Counted from the first letter of the stretch, positions 48,001-60,174 are shown. The stretch: DNA of 64,000 bases from Malania oleifera (GCF_029873635.1 NC_080428.1:62677957-62741956); one strand, 5' to 3'. The notes: generated by a model from the letters alone, not told the origin. Translations and numbers: made by a program.

Positions 48001-49979
48001 TGAAGTAACCCGAGCCGAAAATAATAATAATAATAAATAAATAAATAAATAAATAAAGAGATATTTTGGAGGAGATATTTTGGAGAAGATATTTTGAAAG
48101 GAGATATTTTGAGATATTTGTATATAAATATCTTGGAGGATATATTTATTTAGATTACTTAAAGGTTAAGTTAGGTTTTATTCTATAAATTCTCTCATTC
48201 TCTCTCTCATTTTCTCTCTATCTCTCTCTCTCTCTCTCTCTAAGATCCTTCGCCGTTCGTCGTCCGTTTCAACGATCAAAGGTTCCTGCGTGGATCTGAA
48301 GGAGAAACTCTACAACTATAGCGGATCAAATCGTCGTTTTGAAGATTTTCGGGTTTTCCCCAAAAATTGAGGTAAGGATCTGATCTTATTTTTTATTGGA
48401 TATTTGGATAGTAGTAGAAAATATAGTAAGATTATGTTTTGTGGTTTTAGGTTTTCGGGATTCCGGGTTGTCGATTTGGATCGTTTCCGAACGTCGTTTT
48501 GTTTCGAGTTTAAGGTAAGGGGAATTTGATTACAACAGTATTTTTGAAAAACTAAACCGCTAAAAAGTTAGTTTATATTTATATGTATGATTTAACTGCT
48601 TATTTGCTAAATTCTACGGAGTAGAAATGTCAGTTTTACGATTTTACGATTTTTGGTAAAAACGAGGATTTTGGCATATGATCTCCAAACCTTATGAAAA
48701 TCACTTATTTGCATTTATATTGTAATAAGAGATGCTTGAATCCTTTACTTTTCCTTTCAAATGATGTTTACTGGATTTATATCATTTAACGGATTTTTGG
48801 ATTAAACTCGTGTGATATATGTTCAAATGGATACGTATGAATTTTCTATACTATTGATATAGATTATGGGAACAAAAATCCAATTTGTTATATTGAGTAT
48901 GTGGAAAATAGAGGCCGGTGATACACCGAACTGTATTTGTGAAAAGGGGTAAACTGAGTGGATAGGCGCCGATTTGAACCCAATGTGATCATTTAAATTT
49001 GTGAAAATATTAGAATTGCACAGGTTACTATATTTTATTATAAATTGTATATATGATAAATGGAACCACAGCTTGCTACTAAAGGAGTTGAAAGATACTC
49101 CAGTAATAGGGGTTGAAAGATACTCCAGTGTAAGAAGTTGAAAAAGCTTCAATAATAGGGGTTGAAAGATACTCCAAATGGCAGGGAATATTCCTCAGCT
49201 GGAAGGGTACAGTGCAACCACTCATGTTTAAAATCAGTGTGGGTACATAGATGGTCGGCTAGCAGGTGTAATGAAACCACTGGTGAAATAATAAACCAGA
49301 TGGGGGCAGTCGGACTATATATAGATACTTGACATATGCCTGCACGAACATGGCATTGTTAGAGATATCAGTGCATAACCCGTGCCATGGGGTAAATAGG
49401 CAATACATGTATGACAAGCTGGTAGTTGTTCTAATAATTATATGCATGATTTAAATACTTGATGCGCAGATAAATGTTATACGATACAGTATTATAAACA
49501 AATGTTTCAAACGTATGAGTTTGTATGAAAATGTGCATATATGCAGTCACACACTGTTGTAACACTTTCTTCCTTACTGAGAGGTGTCTCACCATATTAT
49601 ACAACTTTTATTTTCAGGTTCATCAGTACGTCGATCCTAGTAGAAAAAGGGCCTGGGGAAATTATTTTTGGTTAGATTACATAAGCGTTTGAATCTTGTA
49701 TTAAACTTCGATGAAGTTCCTTTTTGGAGGGTTGTAATAACAAGATTTATTCTATGTCTGGTTTTATGTAATTGTGGATGTATTAGTAAACTCTGGTATA
49801 AGACTGATAGAAATTCCAATGGATGTTTATGTTTTTCTGTGACATTTACATCGTAATCATGTATGATTTATACTCGTTTATCCCTGGTTAGGGCGGGGTG
49901 TTTACGTATCTTGAACAGGTACAAGTATTTTGTATGAGTGAGTGACACTTGAGTCCGTGTAAAGGGTCGAGTCATTACA
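48001..49979 (+). mobile_element. Solo LTR E (1979 bp), nested in D
   Basis: It begins TGAAGTAACCCGAGCC and ends GGGTCGAGTCATTACA, with an exact 5-bp duplication CGGGA (47996-48000 and 49980-49984). It has (AAT)n/(AAAT)n near 48020-48056, a TATA-like TCTATAAATTC near 48184 and a (CT)n run at 48219-48241. Its right half matches, in reverse complement, the LTR at 63021-64000. GTTGAAAGATACTCCA-type units repeat at 49088-49180. Confidence 0.88.
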
Positions 49980-50829
49980 CGGGACCTAACTTGACTGGCC
50001 GACCAGGGTAAGTCAGCTGAACTACGACAGTCAGATCGGCCCCCTCAACCCATATCTGATGGGGAGCCCATCCACAACATAGGCACGATCGACTTCTGAA
50101 TACCATCTATTATCTGAATAGGGGTTGCACTCTAAACTGAATATAACTACGGTATCGTGCTCTACTGCTGAATATGGTCCATCAGGGTCTAATACTATAT
50201 ACATAACTAATATTTCTAAAATACTGTTTTTACCATGATTTTTCAATAACTGAAATAACCATAACATTATATATTCTGATCTGAATAAACTGTAATAATT
50301 GAATATCTGAAATGTCTGCATAACTGGATAGCTGAATTTCCTAATTAACTGTATAAACTAAACGTTATGGTTTTGAAATAGGTACATCATCATATTATGA
50401 AAAATACTGTAAATTTCATGTTTCTATACGTATACTGGAAATCATCGTATTCTGAAAATTATGGAAACCGTGTACTGCGAATAATAAACTCATGCCACAC
50501 AATTAAACATTAATTTTGTCAGGCTATAAAACTGCATAAATAATCTGAATAATAATTTGCTAAAAACATATAATTTATACTAAATCAAAGCAGGTTTGCC
50601 TAGCATAGCATATTTCCCTTACCTGATTCAAGCTAAAAACCCCCTACTGTATCGAGTCCTTCACCCGCAAGGCTTCCCACTCAACACCCTGAAAACCATA
50701 TATCTCAAAACAAAATATTACTATTTCTACGTCTACTGCATTTCCTACAACTGTTGGAAAGCCAAATTTCAACAAAAAGGTCTTACCTTGAATCGAGGAT
50801 GAAATCCAACTTCGTCACACCGACAATCC

Positions 50830-52787
50830 TGTAACGACCCGAAGAATAATGATATTTAAATAATAAAGAAAGAGAGAAATGGAAACAGTGACAGAAGGAG
50901 GCAGTCAACTTCGTCGACGAATACAGGGGATCATCGATGAGGGTACAAGAGGGTCTCGTCGACGAGGGCAAGTTTCGTTGACGGGAAGATACTGAGAGAG
51001 GATTTTTGGAAGTCTGAAATTCGTCAACAAGGGTGCAGGTTCGTCGACGAACTTTATACAGGACTCGTCGATGAGATGACGTGGCTCGTCGACAAAGGCC
51101 ACAGTATAAATAGTGCTAAACTAATTTTTTTCTGCGCTAGAAACTCACCGAAACTTTCTTCTCTCTCCTCTACAGCCCTTCCCTCTTCTCTCTTCGATTT
51201 TGGCCCCATCAGTCACCGGATTGACAATCTAAGGCCACCACGACGCTCCTGGCGGAGTTCTCTGCAAGTTTGCCGGAGCAGATCGTCGGTAAGACGAAGT
51301 TAAAATTCATCCCAAATCCAGGGTAAGGTTTTTTATTCGGAATTTGAATTTTCAGTAGTTGTAGGAAATGTTGTAGACGTAGAAATAGTGATGTTTTGTT
51401 ATGGGATATATATGGTTTTCAGGGTGTTGAGTGGAGAACCCTACGAGTGTAGGACCCGTCTCAGTAGGGGGATTTTAGTAGAAGTCAGGTAAGGGAAATA
51501 TGCTATGCTAGGTAGTTCTAAAATAATTTCCAGTATGAAATGTATATTTTTACTAGGTTATTATTCACAGCAAGACTTTATACAGTTTGTTAATTATGAA
51601 TATTATGTATTAAATTAATGTGTGGCTTGAGAATATAAATATAGTATAGAAGTATGTTTTACAGTATTTTCAGGGTATGTTTTACAAAATATACAGCCAT
51701 TAGATATGTTTTATAATAATTACAAAATACCATGATTATACAGTTTCCAGTACCATGATTATACAGTTTTCCATACCATGACTTACAGATTACAGTTCAG
51801 TTCAGAAATATAGTTGACACAATTACAGTTTATTTCAGTGTCATGGTTAATACAGTTATTTCAGAATCATGGTAAATCAGATAGTTGTATATAGAAATAT
51901 TATATAGTATCAGACCTTGTTGGACCATACAGCAGAGCACGGTACCGTAGCTACAGATATTTCAGTTCAGAGTGCAACCACCTATTCAGATAATACGTGG
52001 TAGTAGGTCGATCGTGCCAAGATGTGGACAGGCTCCCCATCAAATATAGGTTGAGGAGTGGCCGATCTGACTGAGGGAGTATAGTGGTTTACCCTGGTCA
52101 ACTAGTCAGAGTAGATCCTGCCTACGGGCCGCACAGCCCTATCATGAGGGGTTAAATCATGACATACAGTTATCCACAGGGAAGTTTTCAGTTATTATTA
52201 TGTATATACAGATTTACAGAGACAAAGAATATAGTTATGTACATTAGAAGTATTTTGAATAGTAACCTAAAATACTGATATGTTAAGCAACATGGAAATG
52301 GTGGTGGTTTCTATTACTTGTACTGTATTTACAGATCCAGTTATACATGATTATATAGAAACATATTTTCATAATATTGTAACTCATTTGTCACACACTA
52401 GTAATAACATATTTCGTCTTACTGAGCATTGGCTCATCCCATTACTTTAATATTTTTTAGGTGATCCAAGTAGGCGAGCAGACCAGACTCGCAGATAAAG
52501 GGGCTTCAGTACTACCCTGTCAATAGAGAGTGAGTATGTTTTTGGAGTATTTCTATATAACCCTAGTCCATTTGAGGGTATTTTGGGGAACAGTTGTACT
52601 TGTATATTTTTGGGAAACATTTTAGCACTCTGGTATTGTATATAATTACATATGGTTATGTTTATTTGATTTCTACTTCTCGCTGCTTAGGTTAGTGGTT
52701 GGGTTTAGATCAGTTTGGTATCAGGAAATTATAAATGTTATAGTATATATATAACCCCCCCCCCCAATTAAATAGCAGGTCGTTACA
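50830..52787 (+). mobile_element. Solo LTR G (1958 bp), nested in D
   Basis: It runs from TGTAACGACCCGAAG to GCAGGTCGTTACA, with flanks AATCC (50825-50829) and GATCC (52788-52792), a 5-bp duplication with one difference. The orientation is opposite to D and B. It has a TCGTCGACGA array (50911-51097), a TATA box (AGTATAAATAG near 51103), and GAGCACGGTACCGTAGCT near 51936. A C-run lies at 52755-52765. Confidence 0.83.
50911..51097. repeat. TCGTCGACGA array in solo LTR G
   Basis: Eight degenerate copies lie between the LTR start and the TATA box at about 51103. Confidence 0.85.
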
Positions 52788-52976
52788 GATCCGCTCCGGT
52801 AGACTTAGGGAGAACTTCCCCAGGAGCGTTGTGGTAGCCTCAGATCATCGATTTGGCAGTCGACAGAGCTAGAATCGAGGAGAAAGATATGAGGAGCCGT
52901 AGGGGAGAGGAGAGAGAGGATTTCGGGCGAAATATTTGCATAAAAACTGAGTTTAGCACTATTTATACTATGGGCT

Positions 52977-53175
52977 TCGTCGACGAGTCACGTCATCTCG
53001 TCGACGAGGCCAAGAAGAAGGTTCGTCGACGAACGTCATCTTCTCGTCGACGAGACCCTCTTGTACCCTTGTCGACGAATCCCCCGTGTTCGTCGACGAG
53101 GCCATGGGTAAATTCCTTGGGTTATTACATCCAAAGTACAATGTCGTCGACGAACGTGAAGTGTTCGTGGACGAA
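52977..53175. repeat. TCGTCGACGA array in solo LTR D
   Basis: Eight copies, most of them perfect at the TCGTCGACGA core, lie upstream of the TATA box near 52961-52970 in the sense (minus) direction. Confidence 0.85.
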
Positions 53176-53822
53176 GTCGGCTGCCTCCTTCTATTACTGT
53201 TTCCATTTTCCTCCCTCTTTATTATTTAAATACCATTATTCTTCGGGTCGTTACATGTAGATTTATGTAAATTATGTTATTTATTTACTGAATTGTTATA
53301 CCATGGAAATGAGATGTATATTTTCAATAGTATAAAGTGAGTACAATGTATAAATGCTATTTTTAGTTAAATGAAGGATGGATATTTTCTGTAAACACTT
53401 AATACATGCTGATTACACACTAATGTTAGCTTAATCTGCCTTACTGAGAAGTGTTTCATCCCAATATACAAATTATCTTTTTAGGACCATTTCGAGGTCG
53501 AGGTTATCAAACTTCGGGGTGAGTTGATAGCTAGTTAGATTTTTGTGAGTGTCAGTAAGAACTCTATTGTATTTAAGTTGGGTTTGAAGCTCCCGAGTAT
53601 GTAATATGGGTGTATGGACTGAGTTAGTTTTAGTATTGTCCTATGGTTTGTATTATAAGCTTTGGGAGACTCTGATGTATGTTAGTATCATAGAACTCTA
53701 GTAATGGATTATGGAGACTATTTTATTTATTTCCGCTGCAATGTTATAATGATTATGGTATCAGGTACGCAGACGTCACTAAAGTAGCACCTTGAGCCCG
53801 CGTGGCGGGTCGAGGCATTACA

Positions 53823-55098
53823 TTTTAAGTTTTTGTCTATAATAATTTCTACTTCATTTTTATGTTTTTCTTTTTGATTTATCAATTTCTGTAGTTTTCT
53901 CTCCCACCCACTTAGTTTCTTGAAAGTAAATTATAATACTTTGAAAATGCCGTTTGGTTCGGAGGTGGGGTCAAACATAATTGAGTCCAACACAGAAGGA
54001 AAAACGAAGGAAACCGACACTTACACATGTATGGGTGCTTAGAAATTGGATCTTGGCTTTAAATTTGTGCAGATATTGTTAAAATGCAATATAAATTACA
54101 TCAAATTTCACCTAATGCATAAAAATCTATAGCCGAAGCATGAAATTGGTGCTCTAAACACACATTTAATAGAAAAAAGAAATTCAAGGGCAGCCTGGGC
54201 AGATCATCAACCAGTTGAGCTTTTTGTTCAATGACATGAAATAAAATACACCATTCCTGCAAGGTAAAATGTGGACAGCATTTCCCAATTACTTACAGAA
54301 TGGACAAGATGTAGCCTAGTAAACCAAACTTCTGAGTTCTTTTTCCTTTCTTTTTTTATGCCATGGATGGTGCAGCTATGAATTATCTGGTTACACTAGG
54401 ATTAGTCCCCCTTACTTCTTCCAATCTCTCCGAGTAATGGGCAGAGATTCAAATTTCAATCGACGATGTGGATGAGATCCACTTGGCAGGGGTTGCCCCC
54501 GTAGGATTGTCTATACTCCATCACCTCCTGTTATCATGCACCCGTGATAAAGACCTTGTATAGCATCAATAAGATCATTTTACAGACCTTTTGTCAAGAA
54601 AATTAATGTACAAGGAACTATTCAGGAGAAGAAAAAAAGAGAAAGTATGGAAGTTATGCAGAATCATTGCCTACATTAACATAATATACTGTTTTACAAT
54701 TACTATCTCCCTGCTTTCCTCACTCTACAGGATGTGGAGTAGGAGCAGAACAAAACCAATACATATATTTTATTACTTTTACAGGATACATGTGAATCTA
54801 ACTCAATATCAACGTGTTTTTGAGGTAAATGAATCTTACAGAAGCAGGCAGGCATATGTAAACCTCAACAATGAATTTGACTGGAAGAGCAATGTAGTTC
54901 ACAGAAAAAAATGCCCACCCTTTCTCTTTTGCATTGTGCTTGAAGGCTGGGTTTCTGGGTTTCGCTTTGTGCCCGTGTATTAAATTCTACTCAACTGTGG
55001 CATGGACTCCTGGCAGACTTCCTTCAGTTAACTTGTTGTAGGTTTTCAACCCTTCAGTTAAAAAATTGTGATTTGAGCAAGCAAGCATGCTCAGCCAC
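53823..55098. other. Intergenic DNA and 3' flank of the PLT4-like gene
   Basis: No separate gene is supported. The part closest to 55098 probably holds the transporter's 3' untranslated region (minus strand). A 130-codon plus-strand frame at 54591-54983 has no recognisable domain and runs antisense to that flank. Confidence 0.5.
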
Positions 55099-57146
55099 TC
55101 ATTTTTGCTGCACTAGATGCTCCACATCTCCTAGCTCCACTTCACCTCCTCGCCATTCTTTCTCATTCTGAAATAGCTTTTCAATCTGCTCTAAAGACTT
55201 TCCTTTCGTTTCTGGAACACAAGTATAAACAAAAGCAACAGATAGAGCTGAAAACGCTGAAAATACAAAAAATGTTCCTCCTATTGTAATTGCCCGAGAC
55301 ACAGAGAGGAAGGACATAGCAATCAGGCCACTGCTAAGCCTGTTCCCAACTGCCCCAAGTGCTGAAGCTTGAGCACGTAACCTCAGAGGGAAGATCTCAG
55401 ATGTCAAAACCCAACAGATGGGGCCAATTCCGACCGAGAAGAAAGCTACATTACCACAAACTGATAAAATTGCCAATATGATTCCAACTTGTCCATTCCC
55501 CAATAGAGATAAAGTAAGGCCAAGAGAAAACAAACAAGTAGTCATTCCAATTGTACTAACATAGAGCAAGGGCTTTCTACCCGCTTTATCAATGAGAAAT
55601 ATAGCTACTAAGATGGAAATGGTCTTAGTAAACCCAACAGCAACTGTAGTAGCCAGAAGTTGAGTATTACCCTTGATCCCAGCTTCCTTGAATATTGTGG
55701 GACTGTAATAAACAGTTGCATCAATACCTGTAACCTGTTGGATGCATTGGATTCCACAACCTGCAATAAGCATGCGTCGAACCGATGGAGAAGGACTCAA
55801 CAGTTCATGCCACACAGCTTTCTCTTCGTACTTCTGCGAATTAGCAATCCCAGCAGCTTGCTGTATTTCAGCCAATCTGTCTTCGGCTTCTCTCTCGTTC
55901 TCATTTGTCTTTAGCAGCACAAATCTCGCTTCATCAACTCGGTTCTGCATAACCAACCACCTTGGGGATTCAGGGATAATAAATAGCGCAAACCCGATAA
56001 AAACTGAGGGGAGAATTCCCACAGCAAGCATGATCCTCCAGCTTATATGTACTGGAAGCCCTGAAAACGCATAATTAGAGACATAACCAAGAAGGATGCC
56101 TAGATTTATGAAGATCTCTGGGAAGGAGGTAAGCGATCCTCTAGCAACGGTTGGTGATATCTCGGCAATGTATACGGGTGCAATCATGACTCCAAAACCT
56201 ATTCCCACTCCAGCCAAGAGCCTGCCTACCATTAGTACCCCAAAAGAAGGCGCAAGAGCCATTACAGCTGCACCGGTTTGAAAGACTATAGCTGCTAATG
56301 CCATTGTCCATTTTCTACCAATGGCATCTGATGTTTTTCCACCAGCTAAACTACCCAAAAGAGAAATTATGCTTAGAATCCCGACCAGAACTTCTTGCTG
56401 TACCTCTGTTATCTTCAAATCCTCCTGAATAAATATGATTGCTCCACTCATAACACCTACATCTGCAGTTGAGACATACAGCATAAACCAGCATTGTGAA
56501 CTATTGTACCCAATTAACCCCTTCGGAGAAACAGGACACTAATAAATATGGGTGTGAATGTAGATGGAAATTTTCATCCAGAATAAAAAAAAAATTTACA
56601 ATAAAACTAAACTGTTAGATGCCATTTTGCCTGTAGGGTTTAGGCTACTTACCTGTGGCAATTAATTTTTTATTGTCCGTGGAATCATTTCCACAGTACA
56701 AAGTAATCACACAAGATAAAATTTTATATTGCATGAATTTCTGTATCTCATATGGATTAAAAAGCGCTTCATCCACTTCGCATAATAGCAAAATATGATA
56801 GAATTCCTAAAATGCTCTTATCCACTTTGAAGAAGAAAGAACAAAAATTTTTCCCAAAAGAATAGACCCCCATGGATAACAAAACAAGCAGATCAAAGAG
56901 GATAACAACAAGAGAAAGGGGAGGAAGCCACGAACCGTATCCGAGAAGCACAGAATTAAGAGAGGCAAAGACAGCACAGGCGAAAACGAACTTGGCACTG
57001 TTATTCCCTCCCTGATGATGATATTCGCGAGAACGCGAGACCCCATCTACCTCTGTGACCTCAGAATCCATCCTCTTGTACTTGTTCTTGTTTCCCAATG
57101 CCAGGGCCAACGCCCCATCGCCATTCCCATTCTCTTGCACACCCAT
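55099..57146 (-). CDS. PLT4: Polyol/monosaccharide transporter, PLT4-like (two exons)
   Basis: Exon 1 (57146-56936) and exon 2 (56462-55099) are joined by a GT-AG intron of 473 bp (56463-56935) in phase 1. Together they encode 524 residues, the usual size for this family. The join rebuilds the conserved GYDVGVMSG of transmembrane helix 1. Sugar-porter signatures are present: GRKWT (119-123), PESPRW (from 234), QQVTGID (312-318), GRKPLL (365-370) and PETKGKS (from 487). The sequence resembles Arabidopsis probable polyol transporter 4 (At2g20780) more than PLT1-3 or PLT5: the start MGVQENGNG, the ISPTVARG block and the C-terminal ELGDVEHLV. It is a 12-helix major facilitator, probably an H+-symporter of polyols or monosaccharides in the plasma membrane; the substrate is not known from sequence. 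All key motifs are intact. Confidence 0.95.
56463..56935 (-). other. Intron of the PLT4-like gene
   Basis: The donor is ATACG|GTTCG and the acceptor AACTGCAG|ATGTAGG on the minus strand. The intron splits the aspartate codon of the GYD-VGVM motif. It is AT-rich with a T-rich stretch before the acceptor. Confidence 0.9.
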
Positions 57147-57257
57147 CCCCCCTCCCCCTCTCTTTGTCTCTCTTGGTAAAGAACCTAGAGACAGGGGAGA
57201 TTATCAAATTACAGAAATGGGCAAAGAGACAAATACAAATTTATGGCGATGGCTCTC

Positions 57258-57327
<70 letters not shown>

Positions 57328-57890
57328 TGGTGAGAAGTGAGAGAGGTTTGGAGAGAGAAAACGCTCAAAATAGGCAAATTCTATATCTGGGTAAAGGTGA
57401 TACTAGTTGGATTTGAGGGAAAATTCTCAGATCATATCGCTTCATTTCATAGATTTGAACTTCGAAGAAGCAGCGGGGAAGAAAGTCTGGAAAACAGGGG
57501 TTATCACTACCAAAGACAGCGAGGCGTTGGGCACAGCGGACAGCGAATTCTTAAATGGCTCGGTGGCCCACTCTCTTTTTTCATGGAAGCAAGGCATGAA
57601 TCCCGGCAGGAGAAAGAAAAAAGATAAAACCAACCGACACAACCCAATCCGCAAGGAAAAACGACAAGGTTTCTTCCCAATTCCGCGGTTGGTCCGGGTC
57701 TGAACCAATCAGAGAGCGCCTCGAGGGGTACGGCCGGTGACGTTAGCCGCATTACGGTGACAGTTTGTGGAATAACTTACCATATTAGCCTTGTTTTGAG
57801 AGCCCCTTCCATCCAGTCGTCTACGGCGTCACCGCAGCGGACGGTGACGTTGGTACGGACGGGTACGATTGCGTCGGCGCGGTTTCCCTT
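57147..57890 (-). promoter_or_regulatory. Leader and proximal promoter of the PLT4-like gene
   Basis: The leader contains a long CT run (GA in the sense direction) at 57252-57324, about 105 bases before the start codon. Upstream, 57660-57880 is GC-rich with several ACGGTGACGTTGG-like words (57729-57760 and 57830-57850) that contain TGACG/ACGTCA-type cores known from bZIP sites. No clear TATA box is identified. The Mutator-like element begins at about 57891. Confidence 0.55.
57252..57324. repeat. (CT)n microsatellite in the PLT4-like leader
   Basis: Almost pure CT over about 73 bases, interrupted once near 57267. It is GA in the transcribed orientation. Confidence 0.95.
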
Positions 57891-58159
57891 GAGAGATTTT
57901 CCGACTTTTTTTTAACCAAAATATTAAAAAAAAAAATAAACAAAATATAAGGAAATAGAAAAAAATTTACAAATATATTGAATGATCTTTTCAAAAGCTA
58001 ATTTGGGCTTTAAAATTATAATAAAAAAACGTCAATCATCAACTCTTATCAGCCGAATTAAAATAAAAAAAAATAAGAACCGACTTTTCAAAGTCGATTC
58101 TTCACCTGCACCTACATAAAGACCAAAGCCTACCCCTACCTCCTCCCCACCCCCTACTC

Positions 58160-58380
58160 CTCCACCGAGGAGCTATTCGCAGCGAGAAGTAAGGGATGTC
58201 GTGAACGATGGGAGGTCACAGAAAATTGACCTATTCATAAAGTGATCCTATGATCGATACAGGATAAGGAGCCCTAACGGTTAGGAAGCGAGGCTTTTTC
58301 TTTCTTTGCTTGGGGATGGAGGCCCTCCAGTAGGTAACAGCAAGCACAAGCAACTTGACCGAAGGGGACCAGCGCTCCCA
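58160..58380. other. Extra segment in the left arm of the Mutator-like element
   Basis: About 215 bp between the C-rich stretch and CACACATACAATC is missing from the right arm. It is more GC-rich than the arms around it. Its origin is unknown; the base composition would fit organelle DNA or filler DNA, but I cannot identify it. Confidence 0.5.
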
Positions 58381-59735
58381 ACACACATACAATCAATTTT
58401 TTTTAAAAAAAAAGTTAAATAATAATAAAATATATATATTATTATTCAAATTTTAAGATTTAAATAAATAATTATAAATAAAAAATATATTTTTAAGTGT
58501 CATTTAATACAAAAAATATTTTCTACTTTTTATTTATTTTTCAAATAAATTAAAAAAATGACAGGTAAATATTAAAAAAAAAGTTTGCGTGCATGCAAAA
58601 ATATGAATTAAATTATAATAATTAATAAATTTAATTATTATTATATATATAATTAGTTATTTTTTTATTCAAAATTTGTAGTCGAAGTAGTGCGGGTTTT
58701 ACCACAAAGAAGGTCACAACTGCAATTGGTGTCGTTCGATTGCCCTCACCGCAATCTGTGGTAAAACCCACACCGCATCCTTTGATTGCCCTCTCCGCTA
58801 GGGTTTCAGGAAGCAAAGAGACTCGCAGAGAGGGAAACAATGGAGACAAAGAGAGAAGAAAGACAGAGCGCGCCAATTTTATGAATGAAACGTGTAGAAG
58901 TAAAGCCTGTTGCATCAGGAAACCCTATTGCATTAGATTCCCTATCACCGAGAACCCAACAGCTAGCTTACCAGCTGTATTGTCGGGCACTTCATGTCTT
59001 GTGTCCATGTGATGAAGTAGTTCCTTACTGGAGGAGAGAGCATTGACTTCCTAGGAAGTTCAAAACTCAACTGGGGCAAACGCAGTTTCGCAATACTCAA
59101 CACGTTCATGCATAAATTGAAGCCTTGAGTTGGCTTATTGGGATTCAAAGGAATCGGATTGTTCGAGACTGCTAACGAAATAGATATACGAGAGGGCAAT
59201 CGAAGGATGCGGTGCGAGTTTTACCATGAAGAAGGTCACAACCGCAATCATTGTTCAAGGAGGACTAAAGGTCATAACGAAGCTAGCCCATCACATTAAG
59301 TATCGGCGAATGGCCGGCTTGGGCACAGGCAAAAGGCGATCGAGGATTCGTATGAGAAGTGATCAGTGATGATCAGCATTAGATGAGTGATGATCTGGGA
59401 AGTACCGGCGCCGTGAAGATAGTAATCATAGTTATATTTTTTGTAGGAAAATTTTAATTTATAAAATTATAAAATTTAACGTGTGTTCATTTATTTTTTA
59501 AATAAATTTAAAACTATCAATAAAAAAATTAAAAGAAAACTTATGTATTATGGATTTTGAATAAATAGTAAAATTCATAATTATAAAATTTGACATGTGT
59601 TTATTTATTTTTTAAATAAATTTAAATTTACTAATAAAAAACTAAAAGAAAAATTATGTATTACAAATTCTGAATAAAAAAATAACTAATTTTATATAAA
59701 TAATAATAATAATAATTAAATTTATTCATTATTAT

Positions 59736-60174
59736 TGATATACCCCAAATATATCACCTACCCTAAAGAAAATGCTATTAAAAAAAAAAAGGCATATGCC
59801 CAGCACTAATAGGTGAAATCACCTATAAAGTCAATAGTTCGATCAGAGCCATTAACGTCAGCCATATATTGACCAGAGTAATCTATGCCCGCGCTATAAT
59901 GATCAGAGTAATCCACGTCAAGCGCTATAAATGATAGATCTACCAGGGTCAAACCTGGGCAGTATAAAATGAGTACTACGGAAATTAAGGTACCTCATTC
60001 TAACTCAATTTCACTATTACTTACAACCCCTCTAAAGCACTCTCTTACTTAGGCATCAGAGAGATCCCTCGGAGTACACCCCGAGTATTCCAAGTCGCTT
60101 TTGTTTTCGTCCTTTTTAGGTGATCGGGATTGGAAAACTCGCCTGAGGTCAAATCAAATGTTTTTGTAGCAACA
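59736..60174 (+). mobile_element. Solo LTR or TRIM-like insertion (439 bp) in the right arm
   Basis: It runs from TGATATACCCC to TTTTTGTAGCAACA, flanked by an exact 5-bp duplication ATTAT (59731-59735 and 60175-60179). A TATA box (CAGTATAAAATGAG near 59961) precedes a CTCTCTTACTTAGGCATC-type stretch and a T-rich 3' end, as in short gypsy (Tat-type) LTRs. Removing it restores the pairing of the two arms, which confirms the boundaries. Confidence 0.82.

Larger units (their letters stand above)
47344..53255 (-). mobile_element. Solo LTR D, carrying nested solo LTRs E and G
   Basis: It starts TGTAACGACCTGG and ends TCGGGTCGTTACA. The flanks TATAG (47339-47343) and TGTAG (53256-53260) form a 5-bp duplication with one difference. 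Its own parts are 47344-48000, 49985-50829 and 52793-53255, about 1.96 kb together. They include GAGACGACGCTCAGTAAG, ACTACGGTATCGTGCTC (a decayed ACGGTACCGT site) and a TCGTCGACGA array (52977-53175) beside a TATA box near 52961-52970. It belongs to the same family group as the LTRs of B. Confidence 0.8.
34836..53822 (+). mobile_element. Long LTR H, split by elements B and D
   Basis: The right end is GCGGGTCGAGGCATTACA (to 53822), followed by TTTTA. The same TTTTA lies at 34831-34835, which makes 34836 a candidate left edge. Its parts are 34836-35205, 46645-47343 and 53261-53822, about 1.6 kb in total, without coding sequence. The middle part holds two and a half copies of a roughly 53-bp unit (GATTTGATATAGC... 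near 46755-46905) and GAGCACGGTACC, as in related LTRs. It was interrupted by B (AAAAT duplication) and by D. The left boundary is tentative. Confidence 0.6.

Noticed and set aside
53823-53995. Continuation of the copia element A right LTR beyond H, ending near GAGTCCAACA
   Set aside because: The end word is copia-like, but the sequence does not match the left LTR and no target duplication pairs with 27108-27112.
54591-54983. 130-codon plus-strand frame downstream of the transporter
   Set aside because: No domain or membrane pattern of a known family. It lies antisense to the likely 3' untranslated region and has no promoter or splice structure.
57055-57333. Plus-strand frames ending in long Leu-Ser runs
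   Set aside because: They run antisense to exon 1 and through the CT microsatellite of the PLT4-like leader.
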